This document shows positions 1 to 8,282 of a stretch of 64,000 nt of DNA, piece by piece. The stretch is from Candidatus Obscuribacterales bacterium (GTDB taxonomy: Bacteria > Cyanobacteriota > Vampirovibrionia > Obscuribacterales > Obscuribacteraceae). Below the pieces are notes generated by a model. It had not been told where the DNA came from and did no database searches. It worked only from the letters and a program-made list of their open reading frames with translations. The DNA lies in assembly GCA_020050835.1 (NCBI GenBank), contig JAGVKB010000137.1:20676-84675 (forward strand), in the 5' to 3' direction. The translations under genes were made by a program, and so were the position numbers. Within the stretch, counting starts at the first letter, position 1; the number at the start of each line of letters is the position of its first letter.

Positions 1-1
1 G

Positions 2-667
2 CAGGTCGTGGCTGACGAAGTCGTCGAGCCGGCTCAAGCCAATCGGCAGCAGGCTGCGGCGATGCTCGTCCCCAGCATCGCCGGCTTGCTGGAGCAAGCT
101 GGCTGGCGGAAAGAAGATTTGACAGCGCTGGTAGTCGGAGTCGGTCCGGGTAGTTTTACCGGGATCAGAACCGGTCTGGTCACGGCCAGAACGCTGGCGC
201 ATGCGCTGGCGCTTCCGCTGATGAGCGTCTCCGGCTTTGAAGCGCTGGCCAGTCTCGTTGCGCTGCCGGTTGGGATCGCCTTGTCTTGCGGACCGCAATT
301 TTGTTTCGCGGCCGCTTTCGAAAGCGGTGCAGACGGACAGTTGAGTCCGCTTTTGGAGCCGGCTTACCTGTCGGTCGAAGCGCTGCAGTTAAAGCTCGAT
401 TTAAGCGAGCGTTGGCTCGCAGACGAGGACGCGCTTATTAATTTGCGTTTCGCTGCTGAAGGAAATGGCGCAGCAGCGGCCTTTGACCGGCTGCCTGAGA
501 TAAAGAATATCGCCGTTATACAAGCCCAAATTGCCTGGGATCGGTTATCTTTGAGAGTGCTTGGTGGTCCTGGCAACGCCGACCAACCGGCCCTGACCGA
601 GGAGTATCACTGGAGTCGGATTGAGCCGCTTTATCTCCGCGGACCTTCCGTAACCGTAAAGAGGTAA
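2..667 (+). CDS. tsaB: TsaB, tRNA t6A37 threonylcarbamoyladenosine biosynthesis protein (5' end outside window)
   Basis: TsaB is the non-catalytic partner of TsaD in the complex that transfers threonylcarbamoyl to A37 of ANN-decoding tRNAs in the cytoplasm. The motif [13 protein letters not shown], about 45 residues into the visible part, is the TsaB signature, and the ASKHA-like fold continues through the end. The usual N-terminus (an ILAIDTS-type strand) is missing because the gene runs off the left edge. The open frame continues from base 2, so the GTG at base 8 is probably an internal valine rather than the start. The stop is followed after 2 bases by the rimI start, and tsaB-rimI pairing is common in bacteria, which supports both calls. 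Confidence 0.92.
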   Translation, partial: QVVADEVVEPAQANRQQAAAMLVPSIAGLLEQAGWRKEDLTALVVGVGPGSFTGIRTGLVTARTLAHALALPLMSVSGFEALASLVALPVGIALSCGPQFCFAAAFESGADGQLSPLLEPAYLSVEALQLKLDLSERWLADEDALINLRFAAEGNGAAAAFDRLPEIKNIAVIQAQIAWDRLSLRVLGGPGNADQPALTEEYHWSRIEPLYLRGPSVTVKR

Positions 668-669
668 GG

Positions 670-1278
670 TTGGAGATTCGTATCAGGCCAATGATGTTGA
701 GTGACCTCGACGAGGTTATGGAGATAGAGCCGGTGGCTTTCGGCAGCCATCATTGGTCGCGCAATTCCTTTATCAACGAGTTGAGCAATCCGAGCGGACA
801 CTATTTCGCGGCGAGGGCCCCTTCGGGAGGAAGGCTGCTCGGCTACAGCGGTTTTTGGCTGATCGGCGAGGAGGCGCATATTACGACACTGGCTGTCCAA
901 CCGGAAGTTCGCCGCCAATATATCGGCGAGCGGCTGCTCATCCACGATATCGATCAGGCGCAAAAGGTAGGCGCTAATTGGATGACGCTTGAAGTACGAG
1001 TATCCAATGAGATGGCGCAGCACCTCTATTACAAGTTCGGCTTCAAGAGCCTAGGTTTTCGGCCAAAGTACTACCAGGACAATAGTGAGGATGCTCTTGT
1101 CCTCTGGACTGAAAATATCCGGTCGCCCGAGTTCAAGAAGTTGGTCGACCAAAGACGCCTCGATCTCGAGAGCAAATTGCCAGACAAAACCAAGGCACAG
1201 CTAGATAGCACTGAGATGGAGCTTGGCAGAACGGAAGCGGCTCGTGCCGACGGCACAAAGCCGCAGATGGAGGTGTAA
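670..1278 (+). CDS. rimI: RimI-type ribosomal protein S18 alanine N-acetyltransferase (GNAT)
   Basis: RimI acetylates the N-terminal alanine of ribosomal protein S18. The GNAT core covers about residues 1-145: the acetyl-CoA-binding stretch is VQPEVRRQYIGERLL and the conserved C-terminal part is YYKFGFKSLGFRPKYY with the usual Y/F-G-F element. The start is TTG at 670, 2 bases after the tsaB stop, with AGAGG overlapping the end of tsaB as ribosome-binding site. A charged tail of about 55 residues, rich in Lys, Glu and Asp, extends beyond the usual RimI length of about 150. The tail has no recognisable domain and may be specific to this lineage. The substrate is inferred from family and from the tsaB context. 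Confidence 0.85.
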   Translation: MEIRIRPMMLSDLDEVMEIEPVAFGSHHWSRNSFINELSNPSGHYFAARAPSGGRLLGYSGFWLIGEEAHITTLAVQPEVRRQYIGERLLIHDIDQAQKVGANWMTLEVRVSNEMAQHLYYKFGFKSLGFRPKYYQDNSEDALVLWTENIRSPEFKKLVDQRRLDLESKLPDKTKAQLDSTEMELGRTEAARADGTKPQMEV

Positions 1279-1279
1279 C

Positions 1280-2095
1280 TTGCGTTTCGCCCTAGTCGAG
1301 AAAATCGATGAACTGAAGCGGAGATCCGTGGTCGGGCAGATAGTTGTGGTTCTGATCGGCGTGCAGCTGCTTTTTTTCAGCTCCTTCATCGCGCTATCTC
1401 TGCCGACGGCAACCGAAAGGAATCTTGGTGCCTTCATTCACAATCAAGAATTGGCCGTCACTTACATGCTGCCGGCGTCTCTAAAGGAGAGAGCGATCGA
1501 GCGCTTCCCGGTGTTGTTGCGCCCAGCCAACGATGTTCGTTACAGCCTCTATGTACCGATAATTCCGACGGCTGTCTTTCTTGGTTATGTTTTAGGCGAT
1601 ACGCTCGGGTTGTTTGCGGCTGTTCTTTATCTGGCAATTGGGCTGGCCTTGCCGCTAATAGGCATCTATCCGTTTGCGGCCGGCGGCGGGCTGTCTTACT
1701 GGGGGCAGCCCGGATTTGGATATCTCTTAGGCGTAGTGGTTGCTGCCTGGATGAGCGGTCGAGCAACCTGTAAGCGCCGGACGAGCTTCAGGCAGTTGCT
1801 TGCGCTAGTGAGCGGGCTTACGGCTGCACATCTTATGGGGCTGGCATATCTAATGGGCAGCTGCGTTGTCTCTATCTTCGTTGATGGCACGCCGAGATTT
1901 CCCCAGTGGAGACCATGGGTATTTGAGGAGGCGCGCAATTTAACCTGGTATCCGCTCCCTTATGATCTCTTATTCTCAATCGTCTTGATCGGACTTGGAT
2001 TTCCATTTCGCTGGCTGGTCGGGACCTTGACTGCTCCGGATATGAACCCCAGACCTCGTCACTCTCAGCGGATTGAAGACCTGGACCTTGTCTGA
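1280..2095 (+). CDS. bioY: BioY-like biotin transporter S component
   Basis: This is a polytopic membrane protein. The central region has the layout of BioY, the substrate-binding S component of ECF-type biotin importers: a VPIIPTA element, an LGLFAAVLYLAIGLALP helix, then an aromatic and glycine-rich YPFAAGGG segment and GYLLG at the start of the next helix. BioY proteins are usually near 190 residues; this one has about 60 extra N-terminal residues with an additional hydrophobic segment. The start is TTG at 1280 because GGAGG lies 7 bases upstream; an in-frame ATG at 1223 would overlap rimI deeply. No EcfA or EcfT gene lies nearby, so it would need a shared module or act alone. Another small-molecule transporter of this fold remains possible. 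Confidence 0.6.
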   Translation: MRFALVEKIDELKRRSVVGQIVVVLIGVQLLFFSSFIALSLPTATERNLGAFIHNQELAVTYMLPASLKERAIERFPVLLRPANDVRYSLYVPIIPTAVFLGYVLGDTLGLFAAVLYLAIGLALPLIGIYPFAAGGGLSYWGQPGFGYLLGVVVAAWMSGRATCKRRTSFRQLLALVSGLTAAHLMGLAYLMGSCVVSIFVDGTPRFPQWRPWVFEEARNLTWYPLPYDLLFSIVLIGLGFPFRWLVGTLTAPDMNPRPRHSQRIEDLDLV

Positions 2096-2109
2096 GTGAA
2101 GGGGGACCG

Positions 2110-3024
2110 ATGAGTCTGACTGTGAAGCAGGTTGCACAGCTGGTCGCAGGCTCTGCTTGTTTAACCGGCTTGGGTACTTTGTATTATGCCAATCAAATTG
2201 AGGCGCGTCAGTTTCGGCTCGAGACCGTGCGTGTAACCACTGGCGGTGGCGATTGCCCGAAATCATTCTGGCGCATCTTGCATCTGTCAGATCTCCATCT
2301 ATGCCATCCTGAGCGGGAGAAGATCGACTTTCTAAGGAAGATCACGCAAGCGCAATACGATCTGGTTTTGTTGACCGGCGATGTGTTTGAAAATTTCACC
2401 GGGCTGCCTTATGCTCTGGAAATCCTCTCTCGCCAGCCGAAACTCGGAGCTTATGCGGTTTTGGGCAATCATGACTATTACAATTACACGCTTTTTCACA
2501 AAACTTTCGGGAGATTGTACCGGAGATTTCGGCATCCGCCTCTAAAGCGTGATGTCGAGCCGTTTGTCAGAGCGCTCGAAAGAGGGGGCTTTACGGTTCT
2601 TAGAAACAGCAGTGTTAATCTAAAAGAGAACGGTATCTTCATGGTTGGCATCGACTATCCCACCATCGAGCATGTGCACTTGCGTGAGCTCATGTCGGAG
2701 GCTTCTGACGATCAGTTTAAGCTGGTGCTCTTTCACGTGCCTGTCTTTCTCGATCGCATTCGAACAGCGGGAGCGCACCTAGCGGTTGGTGGGCATACGC
2801 ACGGTGGGCAGGTGCGCTTGCCGGGATACGGAGCGATTATCACGGACTCCGAGTTGCCCAGGCATGAGGCCTCCGGATTGTTCTTCCGCGGCAAGACGGC
2901 TTTCCATATCTCTCGTGGCTTGGGGGCCGATCCACGCTCCAACATTCGCTTGTTCTGCCCGCCAGCGGCGACGGTGATCGAGGTTGCCCATCATCAACCC
3001 GCTGGCGGAGCTGGCGAGCCGTAG
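2110..3024 (+). CDS. Membrane-anchored metallophosphoesterase (YkuE-like)
   Basis: This is a calcineurin-like phosphoesterase with the full set of metal-binding motifs in order: SDLHL (Asp-x-His), TGDVFEN, GNHD, the lone His in LFHVP, and GHTHGGQ. An N-terminal hydrophobic segment of about 20 residues (LVAGSACLTGLGTLYYA) would tether the catalytic domain to the inner membrane, as in YkuE and related predicted phosphohydrolases that act on lipid or cell-wall substrates. The ATG is preceded by AAGGGGGA, a clear ribosome-binding site. The gene follows the BioY-like gene by 14 bases and is probably the last cistron of the tsaB operon. It converges on the next gene with only 7 bases between them. 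The substrate is unknown. Confidence 0.85.
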   Translation: MSLTVKQVAQLVAGSACLTGLGTLYYANQIEARQFRLETVRVTTGGGDCPKSFWRILHLSDLHLCHPEREKIDFLRKITQAQYDLVLLTGDVFENFTGLPYALEILSRQPKLGAYAVLGNHDYYNYTLFHKTFGRLYRRFRHPPLKRDVEPFVRALERGGFTVLRNSSVNLKENGIFMVGIDYPTIEHVHLRELMSEASDDQFKLVLFHVPVFLDRIRTAGAHLAVGGHTHGGQVRLPGYGAIITDSELPRHEASGLFFRGKTAFHISRGLGADPRSNIRLFCPPAATVIEVAHHQPAGGAGEP

Positions 3025-3031
3025 CAACAGG

Positions 3032-3655
3032 TTAAGATGCCCCTGGCCAGTGTGATTTCAGCTGTCGAAAGAGGGAGGAGAGCGAGTCTCGGCTGAAGGC
3101 AAGCGGATAGCTGATGCCGTTGTAAGTAAGCACGCCGGCAATTACCTTCTGCTGAACAGAAATTCTCGGCATGGTGACGGCTGTGTTCGCCGGTTTAGCC
3201 GGCTCGGTCTGATAGGGGGCCAGCACTTGATCGAATGAGATTGAGACTGACCCTTGCTCCTCTTGGTGCGGATCGATCTCTCCTTGAAAGGAGCCGGTGA
3301 TAAATCGTTGGCTGTCATCCGAATCGCTTTTAGGTGAGAAAGAAAGTTCTAGATGATTGCCGTTGCTGACGTGCCCATCGATAATATCGAGTACCACGTT
3401 GGGCCCGATCGAAATATTGCCGCCGACACTGGTGGGGTGGCGGGAAAGCTCTAATGTGACGTGACCTAGTTTGGCATCCTGGGTGACATACTCGCCGCTG
3501 TAATCGCTGGTAATCCACCCCATTGCCAGTATGCCGAGGGCGACGATAATCGAGGCATACACGAGCGACCGGATCAGTGGCAATCCACCCCGAGTTTGGT
3601 CTGGCAGGTCCGGTGGCAGTTGATCTTGATTTAGAGGTCTGATTGAACGGGTCAT
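3032..3655 (-). CDS. Single-pass membrane protein of unknown function
   Basis: I do not recognise this family. Residues 1-28 are hydrophilic and proline-rich. They are followed by one transmembrane helix (about 29-48, VYASIIVALGILAMGWI) and an extracytoplasmic domain of about 155 residues that alternates short polar and hydrophobic stretches, as expected of a beta-rich fold. The gene lies 10 bases downstream of the matrixin gene on the same strand, so the two are probably co-transcribed, and a role together at the cell envelope is plausible. No catalytic motif is visible. It converges on the metallophosphoesterase gene. Confidence 0.6.
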   Translation of the reverse strand: MTRSIRPLNQDQLPPDLPDQTRGGLPLIRSLVYASIIVALGILAMGWITSDYSGEYVTQDAKLGHVTLELSRHPTSVGGNISIGPNVVLDIIDGHVSNGNHLELSFSPKSDSDDSQRFITGSFQGEIDPHQEEQGSVSISFDQVLAPYQTEPAKPANTAVTMPRISVQQKVIAGVLTYNGISYPLAFSRDSLSSLFRQLKSHWPGAS

Positions 3656-3665
3656 CGGGACAGCC

Positions 3666-4556
3666 TTATGGGATTAAGTCCGGTGGCGAGTGATAAAGAT
3701 AGCGAATTGTAGAAGCATCGTTGGCCGAGATAGTACCGTTGCCATAATACAAACTCATCAAATCAATTGGGTTTCGACTGTGCCCATCGATCCCGAGCGC
3801 ATGACCGAACTCGTGAGCTGCTGCCGCTCGCATCTTCTGAAACGGCATGGCAACGCCGTTTGTATCCGTGGTGCGCAGCATGATTACGACCGGTTTGAAA
3901 TCCGCCTTGCCGCCAGCCAGGATTGCTCGGTAGGGAAATATATCTTTGGAAGTGTAACCTCTGATATCGCCGGCAAACAATGCCATGCCGGTTTTGTCGA
4001 CGAAATGGTTGACCCAGAATACAAAGATGTCCGCATCCGGCTCAGTGGTCAGCTGGAAGGTGAACAATCCTTCCTTCTCGAATTGTTTCCACATGCCGAT
4101 TCCTTGTAAGGCGGCATTATAGTGCTGTTCGTCAAAACCTTGGGCGATTGGCAGCGCTTCAAATTGCCCGGGAGTGCTCAAGATACTGGCGACCAATTTC
4201 GGCCAGCCGGCGACATTGCTGGTATTAGCGATTGGCGCGCCGACTTCTTCGTCGATGAAGCCGTCGATTGCGGCGCCATGCGAAATATATACCTTGAGCG
4301 GCATCTGCTCTTTGATCCAGCGAACATTGCCCATTCTGCTTCGATACTCCGGATAGACTCCGCCGGCAGCAGCAGCTGGTCGCGCTTGCTTGACTGCCAG
4401 CTGGCGACCGGACTGGGCGAGACAATCAGGCGGCAGAGTCAACGCAACCAGCAAGCAAGCAGCCAGCGAGCGTGAGAGTAGTCCAGGAAATTGACAAATC
4501 AGATTGTCACTCAATGTCTTGCCCGAGCGTGCTTGCCTGATTTTTTCTTTGGACAT
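3666..4556 (-). CDS. Secreted matrixin-type zinc metalloprotease (M10-like)
   Basis: The protein carries the metzincin zinc signature HEFGHALGIDGH at about residues 248-259 (zinc-binding His, catalytic Glu249), followed by a Met-turn in DLMS. The G-H ending of the zinc motif resembles matrixin-family proteins common in cyanobacteria rather than animal MMPs. A hydrophobic segment at about residues 28-48 ending in CLAQS looks like a signal peptide, so the enzyme is probably exported. There is no clear cysteine-switch prodomain. It sits upstream of a single-pass membrane protein gene on the same strand. The substrate is unknown. A 13-residue cytoplasmic-type leader before the signal region suggests the start could be slightly downstream. 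Confidence 0.82.
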   Translation of the reverse strand: MSKEKIRQARSGKTLSDNLICQFPGLLSRSLAACLLVALTLPPDCLAQSGRQLAVKQARPAAAAGGVYPEYRSRMGNVRWIKEQMPLKVYISHGAAIDGFIDEEVGAPIANTSNVAGWPKLVASILSTPGQFEALPIAQGFDEQHYNAALQGIGMWKQFEKEGLFTFQLTTEPDADIFVFWVNHFVDKTGMALFAGDIRGYTSKDIFPYRAILAGGKADFKPVVIMLRTTDTNGVAMPFQKMRAAAAHEFGHALGIDGHSRNPIDLMSLYYGNGTISANDASTIRYLYHSPPDLIP

Positions 4557-4696
4557 GGGCCCGGAAACCTTTCGTTTAATGCTAATTGGCTATCCCCTTT
4601 CTACCACAACCCTAACAGTTGGTATCTCAACTGATGAAAAGACGCTGCTGGACTGTGTCTTGACTATGAGTGAGCCTCTTTGAAAATACTCTTAAG
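4557..4696. other. Intergenic, divergent promoter region
   Basis: This stretch lies between the matrixin start (-) and the candidate RNA (+). A possible + strand promoter is TTGACT at 4660-4665 with AATACT at 4685-4690 (19-base spacing). No coding sequence is convincing here on either strand. Confidence 0.35.
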
Positions 4697-4970
4697 CTCA
4701 AATGGTAAATCTGCTTTAGCTTCCGGAATTCGAGCGGAGCACAAACAAAATCAAGAGGGCATAAACAGCCGAATTTCGATACATCTTTATAAACGAATGG
4801 TTAAAGGTTCGCTGTTGGCTTGAGTTTCCGGATACAAATATCATACGCCGTTTCGATGGCGCTTCGCAGTATCTCCAGTAGAGGGGCTTGAGGGATCGAG
4901 CCCGTTGGGGCAGCACCAACCCTGCGGTCAATTCGTAAACGCGGCGGGTAGTCCCGCCGTTTTTGTTTTT
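4697..4970 (+). ncRNA. Candidate structured non-coding RNA or glmU leader ending in an intrinsic terminator
   Basis: A strong + strand terminator at 4942-4970 has no protein gene before it on that strand, which implies a short non-coding transcript. Upstream of it are a perfect 8-bp hairpin (GGGCTTGA / TCGAGCCC, tetraloop GGGA, 4884-4903, one G-U pair) and immediately after it a 5-bp hairpin GTTGG / CCAAC (4904-4920). The loop GCAG of the second hairpin can pair with CTGC at 4922-4925, forming an H-type pseudoknot. It does not match the SRP RNA, tmRNA or RNase P signatures I know. It could be a small RNA, or a regulatory leader controlling read-through into glmU. The 5' end is a guess from a possible promoter at 4660-4690. 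Confidence 0.4.
4942..4970 (+). terminator. Intrinsic terminator upstream of glmU
   Basis: A 7-bp G+C stem CGGCGGG / CCCGCCG with loop TAGT is followed directly by TTTTTGTTTTT. It ends the candidate RNA and lies about 45 bases before the glmU -10 box. Confidence 0.8.
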
Positions 4971-5013
4971 AGGCACAACCGAGCTGATTGGCGGTGGTGC
5001 GCGCTTCGCCTTA

Positions 5014-5019
5014 TATAAT
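5014..5019 (+). promoter_or_regulatory. glmU -10 box
   Basis: TATAAT lies 35 bases before the glmU ATG. The best -35 candidate, TTGGCG at 4988-4993, is 20 bases away, longer than ideal. Transcription would begin near 5026, which makes the earlier GTG codon at 5034 an unlikely start. Confidence 0.5.
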
Positions 5020-5054
5020 GATCCTTTTCCAGTGTGGTAACTAGCGGGTGGCAA

Positions 5055-6485
5055 ATGTCAACAGGGGCGAACCGGTCGCTTAGGGCGATACTCCTTGCCG
5101 CCGGGCAAGGAAAGAGAATGAAGTCGTCTCTTCCGAAGGTGCTTCATCAAGTTTTAGGTCGAGCTATCCTTTCTCGCGTTCTCGATGCCTTGGATCGGCT
5201 GGGATTGGAGCACGTATATGTCGTCGTTGGCCATGGAGCAGAAGACGTCCGCCGCTTTCTCGAGAACAATCCACCGGCAACGCCGTGGTCAGCTCATTTG
5301 CAAGAACCACAGCTGGGCACTGGCCATGCGGTGCAGCAAGTAGCAAATCAGCTGCTGGAATTCGAAGGTACGCTGCTCGTTTCGGTGGCTGATACCCCGC
5401 TTTTGACGGCTGAGACGTTAAGCAAGTTAATCGAAACGCATCAACATGAGTCTGCTGTCGCGACCTTGCTTTCGACGGTCGTTGCTGATGCGAAAAGTTA
5501 TGGCCGGATAGTGCGAGATAGTCACAACAAAGTTGAGAGGATAGTCGAAGACAAGGATGCCACTGCTGCTCAAAAGGCGATTCTAGAGATTAATACGGCG
5601 ATTTATTGCCTGGAATGGCCGGCTGTTCAAGAGGGGCTTATGAGCCTGACAAACGACAATGAACAAAAGGAGTATTACCTGACTGATTTGATCGGTTGGG
5701 CGACCGGACTCAAGAGAGATGTCTCGGCGGTAATTGCAGAGGACTGGCGTGAGGTTTCAGGAGTCAATTCCAGGGTGGATTTAGCCGAGGTCAATCGGCT
5801 GCTTCGCGAAAGAACAGTCAAGCGGCTCTTGCTTTCAGACGGTGTAACCGTGCTTGACCCGGACAACACCTGGATTGCACCGGAGGTGTCGATCGGTGCC
5901 GACAGTATTGTTTATCCCGGCTGTTTGCTGACCGGTGATGTCTCGATCGGTGAAGGCTGCACGATCGGACCCCAGACCACCATGTTTGGGCCGGTCAAAG
6001 TGGGAGATCATACGACAGTCATGCAGTCGCTCGTGGTCGACTCGGAGATTGGCTCCCGGTGTCGAGTCGGGCCGTTTGCGCATTTGCGCGAAGGCACTCG
6101 ACTTTCTGACTCTGTGCGAGTGGGTAATTTTGTGGAGGTCAAGAAAAGTGAAGTCGGTGCGGAGACCAATGTCTCTCATTTGAGTTACATTGGTGATGCT
6201 GAAATTGGCTCCAGGACAAATGTTGGGGCTGGTACGATCACGGCAAACTATGATCACGTGACGAAATCTAAAGAGAGAACGGTGATCGCTGATGATGTTT
6301 CTACCGGCAGCAATTCCGTGCTGGTGGCACCGGTGACTATCGGTTCAGGCGCGAGCGTAGCGGCCGGTACGGTTGTCACAAAGGATGTGCCGCCCGGGGC
6401 GTTAGCTGTGGGACGGGCTCGCCAGGAGAACAAGACCGGCTGGGCCGACAATAAAAGACAGCGGGTTGAGAAAGCGTTGAAATAA
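5055..6485 (+). CDS. glmU: GlmU, bifunctional N-acetylglucosamine-1-phosphate uridyltransferase / glucosamine-1-phosphate acetyltransferase
   Basis: GlmU makes UDP-GlcNAc for peptidoglycan and lipopolysaccharide by acetylating GlcN-1-P and then transferring UMP. The N-terminal pyrophosphorylase domain starts with AILLAAGQGKRMKSSLPKVL (the LAAGxGxRM-xSxLPKVLH signature) and later has the VADTPLL metal-binding segment. The C-terminal half is a left-handed beta-helix of hexapeptide repeats with HLSYIGDAEIG and NVGAGTITANYDH, the acetyltransferase site. ATG 5055 is preferred over the in-frame GTG 5034, which is too close to the promoter. The length (476 residues) is normal. It is a single gene facing a Sm-like gene on the other strand, with a CTTGCC/GGCAAG inverted repeat after the stop. 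Confidence 0.95.
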   Translation: MSTGANRSLRAILLAAGQGKRMKSSLPKVLHQVLGRAILSRVLDALDRLGLEHVYVVVGHGAEDVRRFLENNPPATPWSAHLQEPQLGTGHAVQQVANQLLEFEGTLLVSVADTPLLTAETLSKLIETHQHESAVATLLSTVVADAKSYGRIVRDSHNKVERIVEDKDATAAQKAILEINTAIYCLEWPAVQEGLMSLTNDNEQKEYYLTDLIGWATGLKRDVSAVIAEDWREVSGVNSRVDLAEVNRLLRERTVKRLLLSDGVTVLDPDNTWIAPEVSIGADSIVYPGCLLTGDVSIGEGCTIGPQTTMFGPVKVGDHTTVMQSLVVDSEIGSRCRVGPFAHLREGTRLSDSVRVGNFVEVKKSEVGAETNVSHLSYIGDAEIGSRTNVGAGTITANYDHVTKSKERTVIADDVSTGSNSVLVAPVTIGSGASVAAGTVVTKDVPPGALAVGRARQENKTGWADNKRQRVEKALK

Positions 6486-6560
6486 TTGCCAGCTTGCCGC
6501 CGGCAAGCGAGATCTGCTGCCGCCTGCCGGCTGAGCGTTAAGCGCTCGGGTTGAGTCCGC

Positions 6561-6869
6561 CTATTTCTCCAGCTCGGGCATCGACTCCTGCCCGGAATCC
6601 AGTGCGGAGAGAAACGTCAGGCGGTTTCTCTCCGCATCGGCAAAGGCGGTCGAGTCGACTGTTATGTACTTGACGAGGTGCAGCGGTACGAGATGCTTGG
6701 AGTAGTCTCGGGAGATTGGACGGTCTGTTTCACCGTAGCACTCTAATTCTATGTAGTCATGACCGACTCGTAAGACTCTGCCTGTAAGAGACGTGCCGTC
6801 GGTAAAATGAAGCTTTGCCCAGCATTTTTTATCACAGAGCCTCTCCAAACGCATCTTAAGGTTAATCAT
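6561..6869 (-). CDS. Small Sm-like (LSm/Hfq-fold) protein candidate
   Basis: This 102-residue protein has a pattern that resembles an Sm fold. An N-terminal basic helix (MRLERLCDKKC) is followed by alternating strands: AKLHFTDGTSLTGRVLRVG, then YIELECYG, a polar loop, and HLVPLHLVKYITVDS. The spacing of the G-x-L-x-G-x-V and V-P-L-x-x-V-x-x-I elements is like Sm1 and Sm2 motifs. It is not classical Hfq, because the YKHA-type RNA-binding motif is absent. An RNA-related role is only an inference. It appears to be monocistronic and converges on glmU. Other small beta-barrel folds would give a similar pattern. Confidence 0.5.
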   Translation of the reverse strand: MINLKMRLERLCDKKCWAKLHFTDGTSLTGRVLRVGHDYIELECYGETDRPISRDYSKHLVPLHLVKYITVDSTAFADAERNRLTFLSALDSGQESMPELEK

Positions 6870-7375
6870 GATGGCCTCGCTAAGTGGCGAATGCTAGCTC
6901 TGGTTTCCAAGATGGTTTCAGCTCTCGACAACGTCTCTACTCGATTTTAGCACTAGCAGTTGAGCGAAAGTCGCCGCTGGTCGACGGTTTGAAAAATAGT
7001 CAAGCGGTGGGCGACAAGATGAACCAGAAGGTGCGACAGTTGCCGATAAAATTTGCGCTGGGGGATCCGCTTGGAGGCTGGTTTCGCAAAGCGGTAGTCG
7101 GCTGTCGGAAAACTTTCATAAGTTTTAGCAAAGAGTCTTTCACGACTGCGTCGATTTGAGCACCACTGAAGAAAAAGTCAATACTTGCTCTTTTGCAATT
7201 AAGAATTACACTGACCTTGGTATGCGATCGCGGGAAGCCCGCTTGCAGAGCCGCAATACGTTAAGTGTCACTGAGAGCTATCGCTTCGATCCGTAACAAA
7301 TATCTGGTGGCGCTCAACTCTCAAATCAGCACTCGATAGACGACAGAAACTCTTACTAGAAACGGATAGTGACGG
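6870..7375. other. Intergenic region without a convincing gene
   Basis: This stretch holds the upstream region of the Sm-like gene (-). It contains one GCGATCGC octamer (7224-7231) and a small GCGGG/CCCGC hairpin at 7229-7241. A 91-codon frame on + has no ribosome-binding site and an unconvincing composition. Confidence 0.4.
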
Positions 7376-7558
7376 ATGCAAGAACATAGCCTGCCTGCCA
7401 ACTTGGCAAAGCGGATCCAGGATTTGATCGGACGCGAGCAAAGTTATTGGGAAGACGAGCTGTATTCGCTTGAAGCTCTGACGAATTTGAAGTATCGGGC
7501 AGAATTGGAGAGATCTTTCAATCTCGATCCGCTTGGTCCATTGCCTGCTCGGCAATAA
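7376..7558 (+). CDS. Possible small protein of unknown function
   Basis: A 60-codon frame encodes a highly charged, probably helical peptide (for example RIQDLIGREQSYWEDEL) with no signal or membrane segment. It overlaps the 3' end of coaX on the opposite strand by 41 bases, and no good ribosome-binding site precedes the ATG. The composition looks more protein-like than random, but nothing else supports it. I am unsure it is expressed. Confidence 0.25.
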   Translation: MQEHSLPANLAKRIQDLIGREQSYWEDELYSLEALTNLKYRAELERSFNLDPLGPLPARQ

Positions 7559-8282
7559 GATAGATCCCTTTAAGCGTCAGATGCGGATCGACGAAATCCA
7601 GCACACTCGTATAACTGGCAAGTAAGGACGACCATCCGCCGGTAGCCACAGCTATGGTCGAGTTGCCCAGCGCCTTTCTGCCGACTTTGACCCAATGTTC
7701 AACCAGCCCGATTTGTGCCAGGATTGTGCCGTTGCTGATCGATGATGGTGTATCGAAAGCAAAGCCTAGCGCCTGTCCATCGGCTTCTGGAAAGTTAACG
7801 GCGGGCAGCTGAGCCGCTTGTGCATGCAATGATGTGACGATTCGGCCCAGCCCCAGCGTAATCAGCCCGCCCAGGAATTCTCCCGATGCTGAGATAGCGG
7901 TCAGCGTGGTGGCTGTGCCTAAGTCAATCGCTAGCGCCGGTTGACTTTTGCCGTAAAGCTTCCAGACGGCGATGGCATTGGCCAAGCGATCTGTTCCGAG
8001 TGTATCGTAGACTCCTTTCACCATGCTCTGGGCTTCGCTGCGCACGTCAATCAGTGACTTTCCTGCTGCAGTCAGATGAGCGCGGAGTTCTTTGGCGGTC
8101 TCCGGTACAACCGACGAGATTGCGACAGCTTTACTATCTGATTTTTCAGCGATAGCGGCGGCGGCCGCCGCCGGCGAGTTCGTGGCGTGGTGCCAGGTCT
8201 CCAGCAAGATACCCTGCCGAAAGAGCCCGCAGCTGATGCGGCTGTTGCCAAGGTCGACTGCAATTAGATCAATGGACTTCAT
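7518..8282 (-). CDS. coaX: CoaX, type III pantothenate kinase
   Basis: CoaX phosphorylates pantothenate in the first step of coenzyme A synthesis and belongs to the ASKHA superfamily. Visible motifs are the N-terminal phosphate-binding loop AVDLGNSRISCGLF, then GTDRLANA (the GxDR pantothenate-site motif), AIDLGTATTL, and the GGLITLG variant of the usual GGxIxPG loop. Length (254) is typical. The start codon overlaps the stop of the amidase gene by 4 bases (8279-8282), so translation is probably coupled and the two form an operon with the DUF547 gene further upstream. Type III kinases need a monovalent cation and are not inhibited by CoA. This is family knowledge, not read from the sequence. 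Confidence 0.93.
   Translation of the reverse strand: MKSIDLIAVDLGNSRISCGLFRQGILLETWHHATNSPAAAAAAIAEKSDSKAVAISSVVPETAKELRAHLTAAGKSLIDVRSEAQSMVKGVYDTLGTDRLANAIAVWKLYGKSQPALAIDLGTATTLTAISASGEFLGGLITLGLGRIVTSLHAQAAQLPAVNFPEADGQALGFAFDTPSSISNGTILAQIGLVEHWVKVGRKALGNSTIAVATGGWSSLLASYTSVLDFVDPHLTLKGIYLIAEQAMDQADRD

Noticed and set aside
4716..5054. 112-codon frame on - over the region upstream of glmU
   Set aside because: It runs through the terminator and the glmU promoter, has low-complexity composition and no ribosome-binding site.
6884..7159. 91-codon frame on + after the Sm-like gene
   Set aside because: It lies in the upstream region of that gene, lacks a ribosome-binding site, and its product looks random.
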